Origin: G963422445 sp963422445
Lineage (GTDB): Bacteria; Pseudomonadota; Alphaproteobacteria; Thalassobaculales; Thalassobaculaceae
DNA length: 64,000 nt
NCBI GenBank assembly: GCA_963422445.2
Contig: OY729512.2
Span: forward strand, 3,410,001-3,474,000
Direction: 5' to 3'
Each line of letters begins with the position of its first letter. Position 1 is the first letter of the stretch. Below the pieces are notes generated by a model that was not told where the DNA came from, made no database searches, and worked only from the letters and a program-made list of their open reading frames with translations. Below, piece by piece: positions 9,241 through 18,624 of this stretch. Made by a program: the position numbers and the translations under genes.

Positions 9241-10145
9241 TAAGGTGTATTCCACTGTCTGACGGAGGAATGCAGATGGGCGGCAAGCGACGCAGGTTTT
9301 CGGGGGAGCAGAAGGCGAAGATCGCGCTTGAGGCGCTACGGGGCGATCGGGCGCTTCAGGAGATCGCCTCGCGTCATCAGGTGCATCCAAACCAGGTCGG
9401 TGCCTGGAAGTGCCAGGGCGATCGAGGGACTGGCGGAGGTATTCTCGAACGGCGGCGAGCGACGGGCACGGGATCACGAGAGCGAGGTCCGCGAACTCCA
9501 TGCCAGAAACGGGGAGTTGATCGTAGAGCGGGATTCTTGTCTCGCGGGTCCGCTCGATGAGCCGGGTCGAGCGTCGGGCGATGGTGGTGGCGGCCATCCG
9601 GCGCTGAGCCTGAGCCGGCAGTGCCGGCTGCTGTCGATCGGGCGCTCCTCGCTGTACTACACGCCGAAGGGTGAGAGCGCGGAGACGCTGGCGCCGATGC
9701 GTCGGATCGACGCACTGTTCCTGAAGTCTCCGTTCTACGGTGCCCGCCAGATGGTTCGGCATCTGCGCCGCGAGGGCGTGCGGACCGGGCGGGCGAAGCA
9801 TGTCTGGTGCGCCGACATCCCCGATATCCCGGTGCAGCGCGGCTTCCTCTACCTGGTGGCGATCATGGACTGGGCGAGCTGCCATGTCTTGGCCTGGCGG
9901 CTGCCGAACACGCTGGACGCGGGCTTCTGCACGGACGCGTGGGAGGAGGCCCTGGCACGCTATGGCACGCCGGAAATCTTCAACACCGACCAGGGCAGCC
10001 AGGTCACCAGCTTCGCGTTTACCGGGCGCCTGAGGGAGGTCGGCATCGGCATCTCGATGGACGGCAGGGGCCGGTGCATGGACACCATCTTCATCGAGCG
10101 GCTGTGGCGCTCGCTCAAATACGAGGGGAACTATATACCTGACTA
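9241..10145 (+). pseudogene. IS3-family OrfA/OrfB relic
   Basis: OrfA starts at 9276 (MGGKRRRFSGEQKAKIALEA, a helix-turn-helix of the IS3 type) and is frameshifted after HPNQVGAWK. The other frame carries the leucine-zipper-like segment ESEVRELHARNGELIVERD and fuses into OrfB. OrfB keeps two catalytic blocks (VWCADIPDIPVQRGFLYLVA and IFNTDQGSQVTS) but lacks about 35 codons between HLRREG and VRTGRAKHVW. It ends prematurely at KYEGNYIPD, where the MITE at 10,126 begins. The MITE therefore appears to have inserted into orfB. The element is dead. Confidence 0.8.
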
Positions 10146-10295
10146 AACAATGGCAGATCCGCCGCGAATTGGCCGCAATGGGCCTGCTACCTCGTGCCGG
10201 TGGCCGGGAAAACGCACCGTAGCGACCATTTTGCAAGCAGAAAAGACGTTGTCGTGAACGGTGAGACCTCTCATCAAGTTAGGTATATAATTCCC
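10126..10295. mobile_element. 170-bp MITE with IS1595-like ends
   Basis: The ends are inverted repeats: GGGAACTATATACCTGACT on the left, GGGAATTATATACCTAACTT in the reverse complement of the right (17 of 19 matching). There is no coding capacity inside. The ends resemble those of the transposon at 53.5-57.3 kb (GGGNATTATATAC). The element interrupts the IS3 orfB. No clear target duplication is visible. Confidence 0.6.
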
Positions 10296-10315
10296 ATCCA
10301 TATGGATGGGGGACT

Positions 10316-10338
10316 TTGGGGATTACATACATAGGTTG
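10316..10338 (+). repeat. Left arm of a perfect 23-bp inverted repeat
   Basis: The arm starts TTGGGGATTACATACATAGG and is identical to the reverse complement of 22,438-22,460. It also resembles the IS1595-like ends at 10,126, 10,295, 53,533 and 57,322. The two arms face each other across 12.1 kb. Confidence 0.7.
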
Positions 10339-10441
10339 CCTCTGGTGCAATGTGTCAGGATGCTGGGAAGATGTTTGCCAACTATCAGCGTATGCAGCCA
10401 TCAAACGGGCACGGTTAGCAACGCGTATCCTGCTGCCAGAG

Positions 10442-11722
10442 TTATCCGTTACCTTCGAGACCGGCCTGGTCTTCCGATGTCAGCGATTCACTCCAGACCC
10501 ACAGAACCAGCAACGCGAACAGCCCTTCTGCGGAAATGATGAACAGCGCCGTCGACACCCCGAACGTTTCGGCCATCCAGCCAACATTCAAAAAGCCGAT
10601 GGGGCCCGTGCCAATGCACAATGTGAGGACGCCGAGAACTCGGCTGCGATAGGCCGGCGGTGCTGCCAGATAGGTTAGAGTACCCTGCATGGCGGCGAAA
10701 CAGGCGCTCGCGAGGCCCGCGATTGCCAGCGCCACGCCAGCGGCAAAAAAGGAATGCCAGGGACCGCCCGCGACATAAGTCAGCAATGATAGATAGCCGA
10801 TCACCGACAAATACAGGATCGTGCCCCCGAGATAGATTCTGAAGAAGATCTCGGGCCGGGCAAGGACGGCGACGAGCAAGGCGCCGACAAAAGCGCCGAA
10901 TCCTTCCGCGCTGGACAGAACACCGATCAGAAAGGGCGACAGCCCCAGTTCGTCCCGGCCGATAATCGGAATCATCGACGTGAACGGAAATCCCCAAAGG
11001 TTGAAGACGATCGTGATTGCCAGAATTCGGCGCAGATAACGGTCGGCAAAGACAACCCTGATGCCGCCCGCGAGATCGCGCAGGAGCGAAGGCGGGCTGT
11101 GCAGGCCCTGGGATTCGGGGATTCGGGCGATCAGCAGCAGAACGACGCACACGCCATAAATCACCATGCTCAGCGCGAAGACACCGAACATACCGAGCAG
11201 CTGAAGGACCACACCGCCAAGTAAGGGGCCGGTCATGCGGGTCGCATTGCTGGTCGCGGAATCAAGCCCCATCGCGGCCGAGATGCGACTCCGCGACAGA
11301 TCCCCGAGAACACGCCGCCGCAGCGGCATGTCAGTCGCCCAGAACAGACCGCTCAACAGCGATGCTGTCGCAATCATGCCGTAGGTCAACTCTCCGAAAT
11401 GAGAAAGCACGACCATCACGACTTGCAGGGCTGTTACGGATATCGTCGAGACGGACAACATGATCTTGCGATTCAGATGCTCCGACAGCACGCCGGCGAT
11501 CGGGCCGAACAGGGTCAGCGGCAACATCCAGAGCACCGGAATGCTCGCAACCAGCAAGGGCGATCCGGTGATTTCATAGGTATAGATTCCGAACGCGAGC
11601 AGTTGAAACCATCGGACGATGCCGCTCAGGGCCCCGACGCTCCAGACCGACAGGAAATCCGGATCACCGAGAAGGTTCCGGATCGGCGAGGCTGTGGCCG
11701 ACGTGTCAGACAATCCTGTCAC
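10442..11722 (-). CDS. MFS transporter (EntS-like, MFS_3 type)
   Basis: This is a 426-residue integral membrane protein with twelve predicted hydrophobic segments. The Major Facilitator loop 2-3 signature is recognisable (FGPIAGVLSEHLNRKIMLSVS). A conserved segment around residue 150 (RVLGDLSRSRISAAMGLDS) and the general layout match the enterobactin-exporter-like branch, which usually pumps small molecules out. The helices begin after a 15-residue cytoplasmic start. It is divergent from a HlyD-type membrane-fusion gene 206 bases away, so the two may share a regulatory region and work together in export. The substrate cannot be read from sequence. Confidence 0.85.
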   Translation of the reverse strand: MTGLSDTSATASPIRNLLGDPDFLSVWSVGALSGIVRWFQLLAFGIYTYEITGSPLLVASIPVLWMLPLTLFGPIAGVLSEHLNRKIMLSVSTISVTALQVVMVVLSHFGELTYGMIATASLLSGLFWATDMPLRRRVLGDLSRSRISAAMGLDSATSNATRMTGPLLGGVVLQLLGMFGVFALSMVIYGVCVVLLLIARIPESQGLHSPPSLLRDLAGGIRVVFADRYLRRILAITIVFNLWGFPFTSMIPIIGRDELGLSPFLIGVLSSAEGFGAFVGALLVAVLARPEIFFRIYLGGTILYLSVIGYLSLLTYVAGGPWHSFFAAGVALAIAGLASACFAAMQGTLTYLAAPPAYRSRVLGVLTLCIGTGPIGFLNVGWMAETFGVSTALFIISAEGLFALLVLWVWSESLTSEDQAGLEGNG

Positions 11723-11928
11723 CCGGCAGGTCCATGACCGTTCTCCTCGCGCTGGCAGTCGCCGTGTTGATCGATACCGGCATTATTGATAGCGTTTCAG
11801 TGTGCTCAAGGGGCTGTTCGGACGTTTTGGTCGGCGGACTCCAAGATCGCCGGATCACCCATCGGAATTGACACGATACGGACCCGAGGGCAACGAATGA
11901 AAAGATTTTTCAGGACTCGTGTGTCGCC

Positions 11929-13020
11929 TTGGCGCTAAAGCGGACATTGAAGGTCGCGATTATTGGCGGCCTGACCGGAGCATGTCTGCTTGCCGGCTAT
12001 GAAGTGTTTTACTGGTTTAGGCATGTCTATGAGGACGATGCGCGGATCCGCACCGAACTGACAAAGATTTCGGCACAGGTCGACGGCAAGATCCAGAGCG
12101 TCTTGGTCGAGGAGGGGAGCCGGATTGTCGAAGGGCAGGAGTTGTTTCACCTAGTTGATGACGAGATTCGGCTCGCGCTGGCCGCGCTTCGGACCGATCT
12201 GGCGCTGAAACAGGCGGAACGCAAGCGTCTCATGTCCGAAAAGGCCGTGTTCGAAGCCGAACTGGCATCGAAGTTGGAGACCCAGACACAGAAGATTCGC
12301 GCGATCAGGGAAGAGCACGCGGCTATCAAGGACCGCCTAGCGTTGTCCGAAAAGAATCTGGCTCGCGTGAAGTTCCTGCTCGGCAAGAATCTTACATCCG
12401 AGGAGAGATATATCGCCGAGAAGGACAAGATGCTGGCGCTGCGGGGCGATACTGTCCGAACACGGGCGGCAATCGCGGTTGCCGAAAGCGAATACGAACA
12501 ATTGGAAGCAAGTGCCCGGCAGATTGACGTCATTTTCGAACAAATCAGCATCGCCGACCTCGAACAGACCCGGATTCGTGACGATATTCGCTTGCAGGAG
12601 ATTGCTCTGGCGTATCGCAGGATATTGTCGCCGATCGACGGAGTTGTTGGCCGTATCCACCGTTATGCCGGCGAATATGTCGAAGACGGGGTCACTGTCA
12701 TGATGCTGCATGATCCGGGACGATACTGGATCGAGGCCTATGTCGACGAGAGCCAGATGCGGCATGTTCGGGTTGGCCAGGACGTATTGATCGAACTGGA
12801 GATTTATCCGTTTCAGGACTATTACGGGACGGTCAGTCGCATCGGCAATGCCACGACCGCCGAACTGGGATTGCCGACTCGCGGGTCCGGCAGCCGGTTC
12901 GGTACGGATATCGGACGCGTGCCGGTCCGCATCACTCTGGATGATCCGCCGCCAAACTTGACTCCGGGTATGCGCGCCAGCGTCAATATCCGGATCTATC
13001 AGCGGATCAAGCTCTGGTAA
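11929..13020 (+). CDS. HlyD-family membrane fusion protein (efflux adaptor)
   Basis: This 363-residue protein has one N-terminal membrane helix (residues 8-30, VAIIGGLTGACLLAGYEVFYW). A split biotinyl-lipoyl hairpin domain follows (KISAQVDGKIQSVLVEEGS and ILSPIDGVVGRIHRYAGEYV), flanking a long charged coiled coil at about residues 85-220. A beta-barrel comes last (YWIEAYVDESQMRHVRVGQ). Such proteins bridge inner-membrane pumps to the periplasm or outer membrane. The frame has no ATG; I take the TTG at 11,929. No outer-membrane channel gene is adjacent. The divergent MFS gene is the likely partner pump. Confidence 0.83.
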   Translation: MALKRTLKVAIIGGLTGACLLAGYEVFYWFRHVYEDDARIRTELTKISAQVDGKIQSVLVEEGSRIVEGQELFHLVDDEIRLALAALRTDLALKQAERKRLMSEKAVFEAELASKLETQTQKIRAIREEHAAIKDRLALSEKNLARVKFLLGKNLTSEERYIAEKDKMLALRGDTVRTRAAIAVAESEYEQLEASARQIDVIFEQISIADLEQTRIRDDIRLQEIALAYRRILSPIDGVVGRIHRYAGEYVEDGVTVMMLHDPGRYWIEAYVDESQMRHVRVGQDVLIELEIYPFQDYYGTVSRIGNATTAELGLPTRGSGSRFGTDIGRVPVRITLDDPPPNLTPGMRASVNIRIYQRIKLW

Positions 13021-13094
13021 CGCGAGTTGGTCGACAGCGGATCGGGTGCGGCGAATGGCCGGCACACGATACCGAAGGTCTGGAAATCAGGCCA

Positions 13095-15104
13095 TCACAG
13101 CCGCACATCATGCCAGGGGGCGCCCCAGTCCTGCGCCATCTCGAGAATGCGCGGAAGATCGTCCTCAAGCATCAGGCCCTCTGAGACAAGTGTCCGTGCA
13201 GCCGTCTCGATAGCGGCGACATAGCTGTCCAGGGTTCCGTAACGGGCCAGGATCGAGGTTCGGGGATCTCCGGTGGCGCGACACACGGCATCGGTTTCCG
13301 GGAACGGGATCGTACTTCCGGTGAATTCGTGCGTTGCCCCCGCGCCGTAAGGACGCGCGCGCAGATTCCATCCAAGATATGTCGCGAGCGGCGCGGCGAC
13401 CATCGGCGCGCGAACGCCGGCGCGGTCGTTTCCGTCGTCATCGACGGCCGGAACAAGGATCCGATATCCTTCGGCATCTCTGACCGTTGGCGGCAGCGTG
13501 TCAAGAACGCCATCTGCTGCCCGCGGGCCAAAATCGTAAAGCGGCAGCCGGTTCGGCTCGCGCGGAGTCGCCAGATAGGGAATCCTGGGAAAACCGTCGC
13601 GCCAGATTTCCATATCCACCAACGTTCCGTCGGCGCGCCTCGGATAGCGGCTGGCCGGCGGCGCCGTTCCGTCGGTCGCCCATCGGTCGAGCGCATCCAG
13701 CATTGCCCGAAACAGCATGGAAGTGTGAACAACATTGTTGACGTTCTGGCAGATTCCGCGTTTCGGCGCTCCCTGGTTCGGGTCGCCAACATGCTGAGCG
13801 CTGGCCCAGAAATAGATCCTGACATTGTCGGGCGGATCGAGGTCGTTTCCATGGCTGTCGGTATGCACTAGCGATCCGCGCCGTTGCCAATATTCAGTCG
13901 CGGTCTGAGTGTGGATAATCAGCGGATCCGACTCCGGGCGTTTACAGATGGCATCGGTACGGCCGGTCATATGATCGGTGCTTTCGGAATAGGCGAACGG
14001 AAAACTGTCGGCGATGTTGTCGTGGTCCTCGTATTGCTGGCCGGCCGGAACCACGGCATTGGCGAATCTGTGGTTGAGCCACATCCGGCCGCCGCCCGCG
14101 ACATGCGTGAGCGCGCCGTCGAACACCCGGCGGCCCGCGGCATCGATGTTGAAGCCGCGGTAGATCGCATCGCGGATGCAACGCCCGGTCTGGGACCGCC
14201 CGAAGCAGTAGGCCTTTTCGATGAACTGGTCGGCGAGCGGGTTTGAGTCACTTCGATCGTATCTCAGGAAACTTGCGAGATCACGTACTGCGACATGGCC
14301 GAGCCCCATGACCAGCGGATCCCGGGCGGTATAAATCAGTTCGTAAATCCAGCCCGGTTCAAACCCGCTCGGCATGTGAATATTGGTATCGGACGCGACG
14401 ATCGAAGTTTCCGTCCCCTGGAAGTCCATGCCTAATCCACCTTCGGTCCGCGCAAACGACCAGGAAGTCGGATCGACCGGCTCGCGCGCGTCTCCGGGAT
14501 AGCGCCGCCGCGTCAGTTGGGCTGCGGTTGTATCGCGGGATACCACCGGATGGCTGCGGGTTGATATCCAGCCGCTCAGCGGAAATGTCGTCTGGTTCGG
14601 GCCGGTCGCGATGAATTCGGTGCGGACCAAGCCGGTGAGCGGGTCATCGCCGTTCCTGGCGACGGGCAGGCACATGGTCATTCGTCCGCTGCCGGGAAGC
14701 AGATCGCCTTGCCATGCGCCCCAAGCCACACTGTATCCGCGGCGGAACAGATATCCGTTTCCGACGTGGTCCAGTCCAAGCGGATCATTCGATGCGACAG
14801 CATCGTTGAAATACTGCAAGGCCCGCTTGTTGCCGCGGTTCCCGTAATCGAAAAATATTCGACGATTGCCGGCGCCGGGAGTTACCGGCCGCAGAATGCA
14901 GATTTCTGTCGCGAAACTCACAAGACCTGCATCGTTTCTGGGCGCCTTGTCGAGATCGGTGATTCCACGCTGTGCCGCGGCATCAGGATCCACGGAGATA
15001 CGGGCCGAGCCGTCGAGTCGTTCGTAAGCTCCAACGGCACCAAATTCCAGGCCGTCGGCAAAGGGCCTCGTTCTGGCAATCTCGATGGCGACATGATTGG
15101 TCAT
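13095..15104 (-). CDS. Large alpha/beta-hydrolase domain protein (Abhydrolase_10 type)
   Basis: This 669-residue protein starts at ATG 15,104 behind a clear AGGAG. It has the layout of the large esterase-like family called alpha/beta hydrolase domain-containing (PF20091). There is an N-terminal strand-rich region with DYGNRGNKRALQYFND, a nucleophile elbow AYCFGRSQTGRC (Gly-Arg-Ser-Gln-Thr-Gly) near residue 300, and a conserved C-terminal region with GWNLRARPYGAG and IPFPETDA. I see no signal peptide. The family is poorly characterised and is often found next to acyl-CoA and steroid- or terpenoid-type catabolic genes. It is divergent from the amidase gene. Confidence 0.8.
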   Translation of the reverse strand: MTNHVAIEIARTRPFADGLEFGAVGAYERLDGSARISVDPDAAAQRGITDLDKAPRNDAGLVSFATEICILRPVTPGAGNRRIFFDYGNRGNKRALQYFNDAVASNDPLGLDHVGNGYLFRRGYSVAWGAWQGDLLPGSGRMTMCLPVARNGDDPLTGLVRTEFIATGPNQTTFPLSGWISTRSHPVVSRDTTAAQLTRRRYPGDAREPVDPTSWSFARTEGGLGMDFQGTETSIVASDTNIHMPSGFEPGWIYELIYTARDPLVMGLGHVAVRDLASFLRYDRSDSNPLADQFIEKAYCFGRSQTGRCIRDAIYRGFNIDAAGRRVFDGALTHVAGGGRMWLNHRFANAVVPAGQQYEDHDNIADSFPFAYSESTDHMTGRTDAICKRPESDPLIIHTQTATEYWQRRGSLVHTDSHGNDLDPPDNVRIYFWASAQHVGDPNQGAPKRGICQNVNNVVHTSMLFRAMLDALDRWATDGTAPPASRYPRRADGTLVDMEIWRDGFPRIPYLATPREPNRLPLYDFGPRAADGVLDTLPPTVRDAEGYRILVPAVDDDGNDRAGVRAPMVAAPLATYLGWNLRARPYGAGATHEFTGSTIPFPETDAVCRATGDPRTSILARYGTLDSYVAAIETAARTLVSEGLMLEDDLPRILEMAQDWGAPWHDVRL

Positions 15105-15283
15105 TGCAGATCTCCTAGCCCGATATTGCGCCGACTTTATCATCAGGGCTGGATGCTTGGCGCAAAAAGATCGGCGACAGCGCGCCAATGGTCGACAAAC
15201 CATGGACGTGCAAGCTTTGGCCATGACGCTTATAGTACGGTGGCAAGGTGCGGTTCCGCGCCATACCACGGATGGGGACAGGA

Positions 15284-16585
15284 ATGGCGCGTACTCTGCC
15301 GGAGTTTGGCGTTCGAGACGCCGCTGAAGCTCTGAATCGAGGGGAGGTGTCGTCGCTGGCCCTGATTGACGCATGTCTCGAACGCATTGCCGCGCGCAAC
15401 GAATCGATCAATGCCTTCGTTCATGTTGCGGCCGCGCAATCTCGCGATGAGGCGGCCCGCAGTGACGCCCGCCGCCGCGACGGTTCGGTCTTGTCGGCCC
15501 TTGACGGGGTTCCGATTGCGATCAAGGACAATATCGATGTTGACGGACAGCCGACAACCAACGGTTCGGGCATGTCCTGGATGCCCGCGACCGCTGCCGG
15601 CGTCGCAACTGCGCTGCGTGCGCGTGGGCTGGTTCCGATCGGAAAAACCAACATGCACGAAGGCGCGCTCGGCGCGACGACCGACAACCCACATCACGGG
15701 CGCACCGACAATCCGGTCGTACCGGGTTCGACGCCTGGCGGCAGCAGCGGCGGCTCGGCGGCGGCAGTGGCGAGCGGCATGTGTCCTGTCGCCATCGGGA
15801 CCGACACCATGGGCTCAGTCCGGTTGCCCGCGGCCTATTGTGGTATCGTCGGATTCAAGCCGTCCCGGATATTCTGGCCGCTGACCGGGGTCATACCCCT
15901 TGCCGCCGGCCTTGATACGACCGGTCCGCTCGCGCGGTCTGTCGGTGATATTGCCATGCTGATGGACGTGCCGCTGGCATCGCGCGATCTTGATTCGCTG
16001 GTCTTTGCAACGATCGAGAACTTCGACGACGATCAGATCGATGTCGGAATGCGGTCGATCTTTGATGACGTGCAACGGCTGTTGCAGGAAGCCGGGGTTG
16101 CGCTGAGACGGGTCAAGTTGCCCGGATACAATCCTACCACGGCCCGGCGTGCCGGCCTTCTGGTGTCGGAGGTCGAGGCCTGGGTCGAGTTCGAAGACTG
16201 GATCAGTAGACATCCAGAGGCGTTTTCTGCCGAATTCAAGCGCCTGCTTGACTATGGTGCCGACGTGTCCGCATCGCGCTATGTGAAAGCGCGCCGGGAA
16301 ATCACCCGTATCGGGACGGCTTTTGCCGGGTTGTTTGATTCTGTTGACGCAATCGTCAGCTTGACGACGCCACAGACTGCCTTCCCGTCCGCAGCGCCCG
16401 TTCCGGCGACACAGGCGGATTTCACGGCGCCGGCCAATTTTGCGGACTGCCCCGCAATCTCGATTCCCGCTCACAGACGGGCGTCCAGTTGTCCGGTCGG
16501 ACTCCAGTTGATGGCCGCACCCGGTCGGGACGCGATTCTGCTGGGACTAGCGGCGGCCGTAGAAGCCATACTGGGTCAACAATAG
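15284..16585 (+). CDS. Amidase (amidase-signature family)
   Basis: The 433-residue protein has the complete amidase-signature machinery: the catalytic lysine K81 in GVPIAIKDNID, the cis-serine in the glycine/serine loop GSTPGGSSGGSAAAVASG (S154/S155), and the nucleophile S178 in IGTDTMGSVRLPA. The loop normally reads DTGGS and here reads DTMGS. The family hydrolyses amides such as carboxamides, nitrile-derived amides or carbamates. I chose ATG 15,284 with GGGGACAGGA directly ahead; in-frame starts at 15,248 (GTG) and 15,272 exist. It is followed 12 bases later by the alpha/beta-hydrolase and is likely co-transcribed with it. Confidence 0.9.
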   Translation: MARTLPEFGVRDAAEALNRGEVSSLALIDACLERIAARNESINAFVHVAAAQSRDEAARSDARRRDGSVLSALDGVPIAIKDNIDVDGQPTTNGSGMSWMPATAAGVATALRARGLVPIGKTNMHEGALGATTDNPHHGRTDNPVVPGSTPGGSSGGSAAAVASGMCPVAIGTDTMGSVRLPAAYCGIVGFKPSRIFWPLTGVIPLAAGLDTTGPLARSVGDIAMLMDVPLASRDLDSLVFATIENFDDDQIDVGMRSIFDDVQRLLQEAGVALRRVKLPGYNPTTARRAGLLVSEVEAWVEFEDWISRHPEAFSAEFKRLLDYGADVSASRYVKARREITRIGTAFAGLFDSVDAIVSLTTPQTAFPSAAPVPATQADFTAPANFADCPAISIPAHRRASSCPVGLQLMAAPGRDAILLGLAAAVEAILGQQ

Positions 16586-16597
16586 CGAGGTCAGGCA

Positions 16598-17401
16598 GTG
16601 CCAATCGTCCACATCAACAACCACGACATGTATTACGAGGTCCATGGTTCCGGCGATCCGGTGATCTGCTCCGGCGGCTGGGGAACCTTTTGCCATGGTA
16701 ATGTCGGACATCTGCCGCGCGGCCTGACCGACCGTCACCGTGTGGTGATTTTCGATCATCGCGGCATCGGCCAGTCCGACGACGATGTATCGGTTTCGTC
16801 GACTACGGCGCTGTATGCCGATGATGTTATCGGATTGCTGGCAGCACTCGGTATTGAGCGGGCGCATTTTGTCGGCATCATCGGCATTGGCGCCTGCATT
16901 TTCCAGGACGTGGCGATCCGGCGACCGGACCTCGTGCGAAGTCTGGTCAATACCGGAACCTGGGCGCGGCCAGATACCCGGTTCCGGGATCAGCTCACGT
17001 TGTGGTTTGACATTCACCGCGCAATGGGTTTCGTGGCGTTTCAGCAGATGGTGGTCATGGAGGGGTTCGATGCCGCATTCTATGCCGCGAACAAGAACCG
17101 TCTGCTCGGGCCGGATGGCGCATGGCGCGACCTCGACGGCCGTATCGACACGCATCAACGCCTGACGGAAGCCGGGCTCTCGCATGATACGCTGGATCGT
17201 CTGGGACAGATTACGGCTCCGGCGCTGGTGATGCATAACGGTCACGATGTCATAACCGCGCCCAGGCTGACGGTTCCCGTCGAACAGGGCATTCCGGGCG
17301 CGCGCGGCCACTGGATGCCGGATGCGGCCCATGTGGTGACCGGTCGCGAGGCGCGAGCGGAATTCTGCGACATCCTGCTCGGATTTCTGGCCGAACATTG
17401 A
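16598..17401 (+). CDS. Alpha/beta-hydrolase-fold protein lacking the nucleophile serine
   Basis: This 267-residue protein has the alpha/beta-hydrolase core: the oxyanion region SGGWGTFCHGN, the strand motif VVIFDHRGIGQSD, an acid-loop segment MHNGHDVITAP, and the catalytic histidine H245 in PDAAHVVTG. The nucleophile elbow, normally GHSMGG, reads GIIGIG at residues 93-98, so the serine is replaced by Ile95. A classical esterase or lactonase mechanism is therefore unlikely. Cofactor-free lyases or a degenerate relative are possible. The start is GTG at 16,598. It follows the amidase by 12 bases and precedes the membrane-protein gene by 28. Confidence 0.8.
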   Translation: MPIVHINNHDMYYEVHGSGDPVICSGGWGTFCHGNVGHLPRGLTDRHRVVIFDHRGIGQSDDDVSVSSTTALYADDVIGLLAALGIERAHFVGIIGIGACIFQDVAIRRPDLVRSLVNTGTWARPDTRFRDQLTLWFDIHRAMGFVAFQQMVVMEGFDAAFYAANKNRLLGPDGAWRDLDGRIDTHQRLTEAGLSHDTLDRLGQITAPALVMHNGHDVITAPRLTVPVEQGIPGARGHWMPDAAHVVTGREARAEFCDILLGFLAEH

Positions 17402-17429
17402 GGGGCGGACGGAGACAGGGGAGACGGCT

Positions 17430-18281
17430 TTGGATCCTGCTCTTGTTGCCGTTGTGTCGTTGTCCTGGAAGACTCTGGCTGCGGCCGGCCTCATCATCGC
17501 CATCGGGCGCATGGCGCTTGCGGCTGGGCCGATCCTAACCGGGGTTCTGATTGCCTTGCCGGTGAATGCCGGTCCCGGGCTGTTCTTCGTTGCTCTCGGG
17601 TTCGACAACGACTTCGTGGCCCGAAGCGTTATCTATGGCATGGCAGGGGCCGGACCGGTCCTGATCTACTTGACAGCGTTTTCCCAGACCGCCCGGTTGG
17701 GACATTTCGGCCTTGCCCTTGTTACCGGCCTGGCCTGCTGGTGTCTTGTCGCCTGGTTGATTTCGGACCTCGATCTTAGTGTCGTGGATGGCCTTCTTTG
17801 CGTGGCGATTGGCGCGATTATTGCGGTTCTGTTCAACCACGCGCCACCACGGCAGACGGACAACGTGAAGATGCCGGCCGGCTGGTGGTATTTGTTGGTT
17901 CGGGGCGGTGTGGCCGGTGTTCTGATCGCGTCGGTGGCGACATTCGCGGCTGAGATTGGTCCGATGATTGCCGGTCTGTTGCTGAGTTTTCCGACCAGTC
18001 TGTCGACCAGCGGCTGGGCCTTGAACGGGCATTACGGTCTGCGGTTTGTTGCAGCAACGTATGCTGCATCGCGCAAGGCAATGTCATTGTATGTTCTGTT
18101 CTGCCTGATTCTGCTCGTCTTCCTGAACTGGATGCCTGGACCGGTGGCGGTCGCCGCAGCTTTTGCATTCGTTGCTGTCATCGGCGGTTTTTTCTCAGCC
18201 GTGGTGCTCGCACGGAATCCAGCCCGGTCCCGAGTTTGCCGGAGCTGCTGTCGGCCCCGGCGTCAGGCTACTGGGTGTTGA
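17430..18281 (+). CDS. Predicted multi-pass membrane protein, unknown function
   Basis: The 283 residues form about eight hydrophobic segments (for example TLAAAGLIIAIGRMALAAGP, GLALVTGLACWCLVAWLIS and AVAAAFAFVAVIGGFFSAVV). I do not recognise the family. Repeated small-residue motifs (GPILTGVLIALPVNAGPG and GPMIAGLLLSFPTSLS, at corresponding places in the two halves) suggest an internal duplication, as in some small transporters. The start is a TTG at 17,430; an ATG is not available nearby. The last 20 residues (RVCRSCCRPRRQATGC) are unusually cysteine- and arginine-rich, so a frameshift near 18,200 may have changed the true C-terminus. It lies at the end of the amidase-hydrolase unit. Confidence 0.6.
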   Translation: MDPALVAVVSLSWKTLAAAGLIIAIGRMALAAGPILTGVLIALPVNAGPGLFFVALGFDNDFVARSVIYGMAGAGPVLIYLTAFSQTARLGHFGLALVTGLACWCLVAWLISDLDLSVVDGLLCVAIGAIIAVLFNHAPPRQTDNVKMPAGWWYLLVRGGVAGVLIASVATFAAEIGPMIAGLLLSFPTSLSTSGWALNGHYGLRFVAATYAASRKAMSLYVLFCLILLVFLNWMPGPVAVAAAFAFVAVIGGFFSAVVLARNPARSRVCRSCCRPRRQATGC

Positions 18282-18618
18282 AAAACCTGTAACAGCAGGA
18301 ACAGGCTGGAGGTTTCGTTGTCTCCGCGAACATTCTTGCCGTCGTCAGCGAAGGGTTGGCGGCGGCGTGTGGGACAGGGGACCGCATTTCCCGACCGACC
18401 GGAGTGTCAATCTGGCTCGGTCGATCACTATGCCGGACCGAACGGACCCTTGGCGGTTTTTGGCCGACCGGGGTCGCGAACATATTATAGGGAGTGTTTC
18501 TGCGTCGGAGCTGTCGAAGAGGGACCTTGCAGCCCTGGTCCGCGTTCTGCCGCCGATCTGTCCGTTCGCGGCAACGGTCCAGACATTGGCGGGTGACAGA
18601 CTCTTCCCGGCAATGTCT
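18282..18618. other. 337 bases with no recognisable gene
   Basis: The stretch lies between the membrane-protein gene and an IS1595-type element. Short open frames here show no family motif. It ends in the hairpin at 18,575-18,624. Confidence 0.5.
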
Positions 18619-18624
18619 GGACCG
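18575..18624. repeat. Perfect 14-bp inverted repeat (hairpin) straddling an IS end
   Basis: CGGTCCAGACATTG (18,575-18,588) is the exact reverse complement of CAATGTCTGGACCG (18,611-18,624), with a 22-base loop. The right arm runs into the left end of the IS1595-type element. It could be a terminator-like hairpin used as a target, or a recombination site. There is no T-run. Confidence 0.6.
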
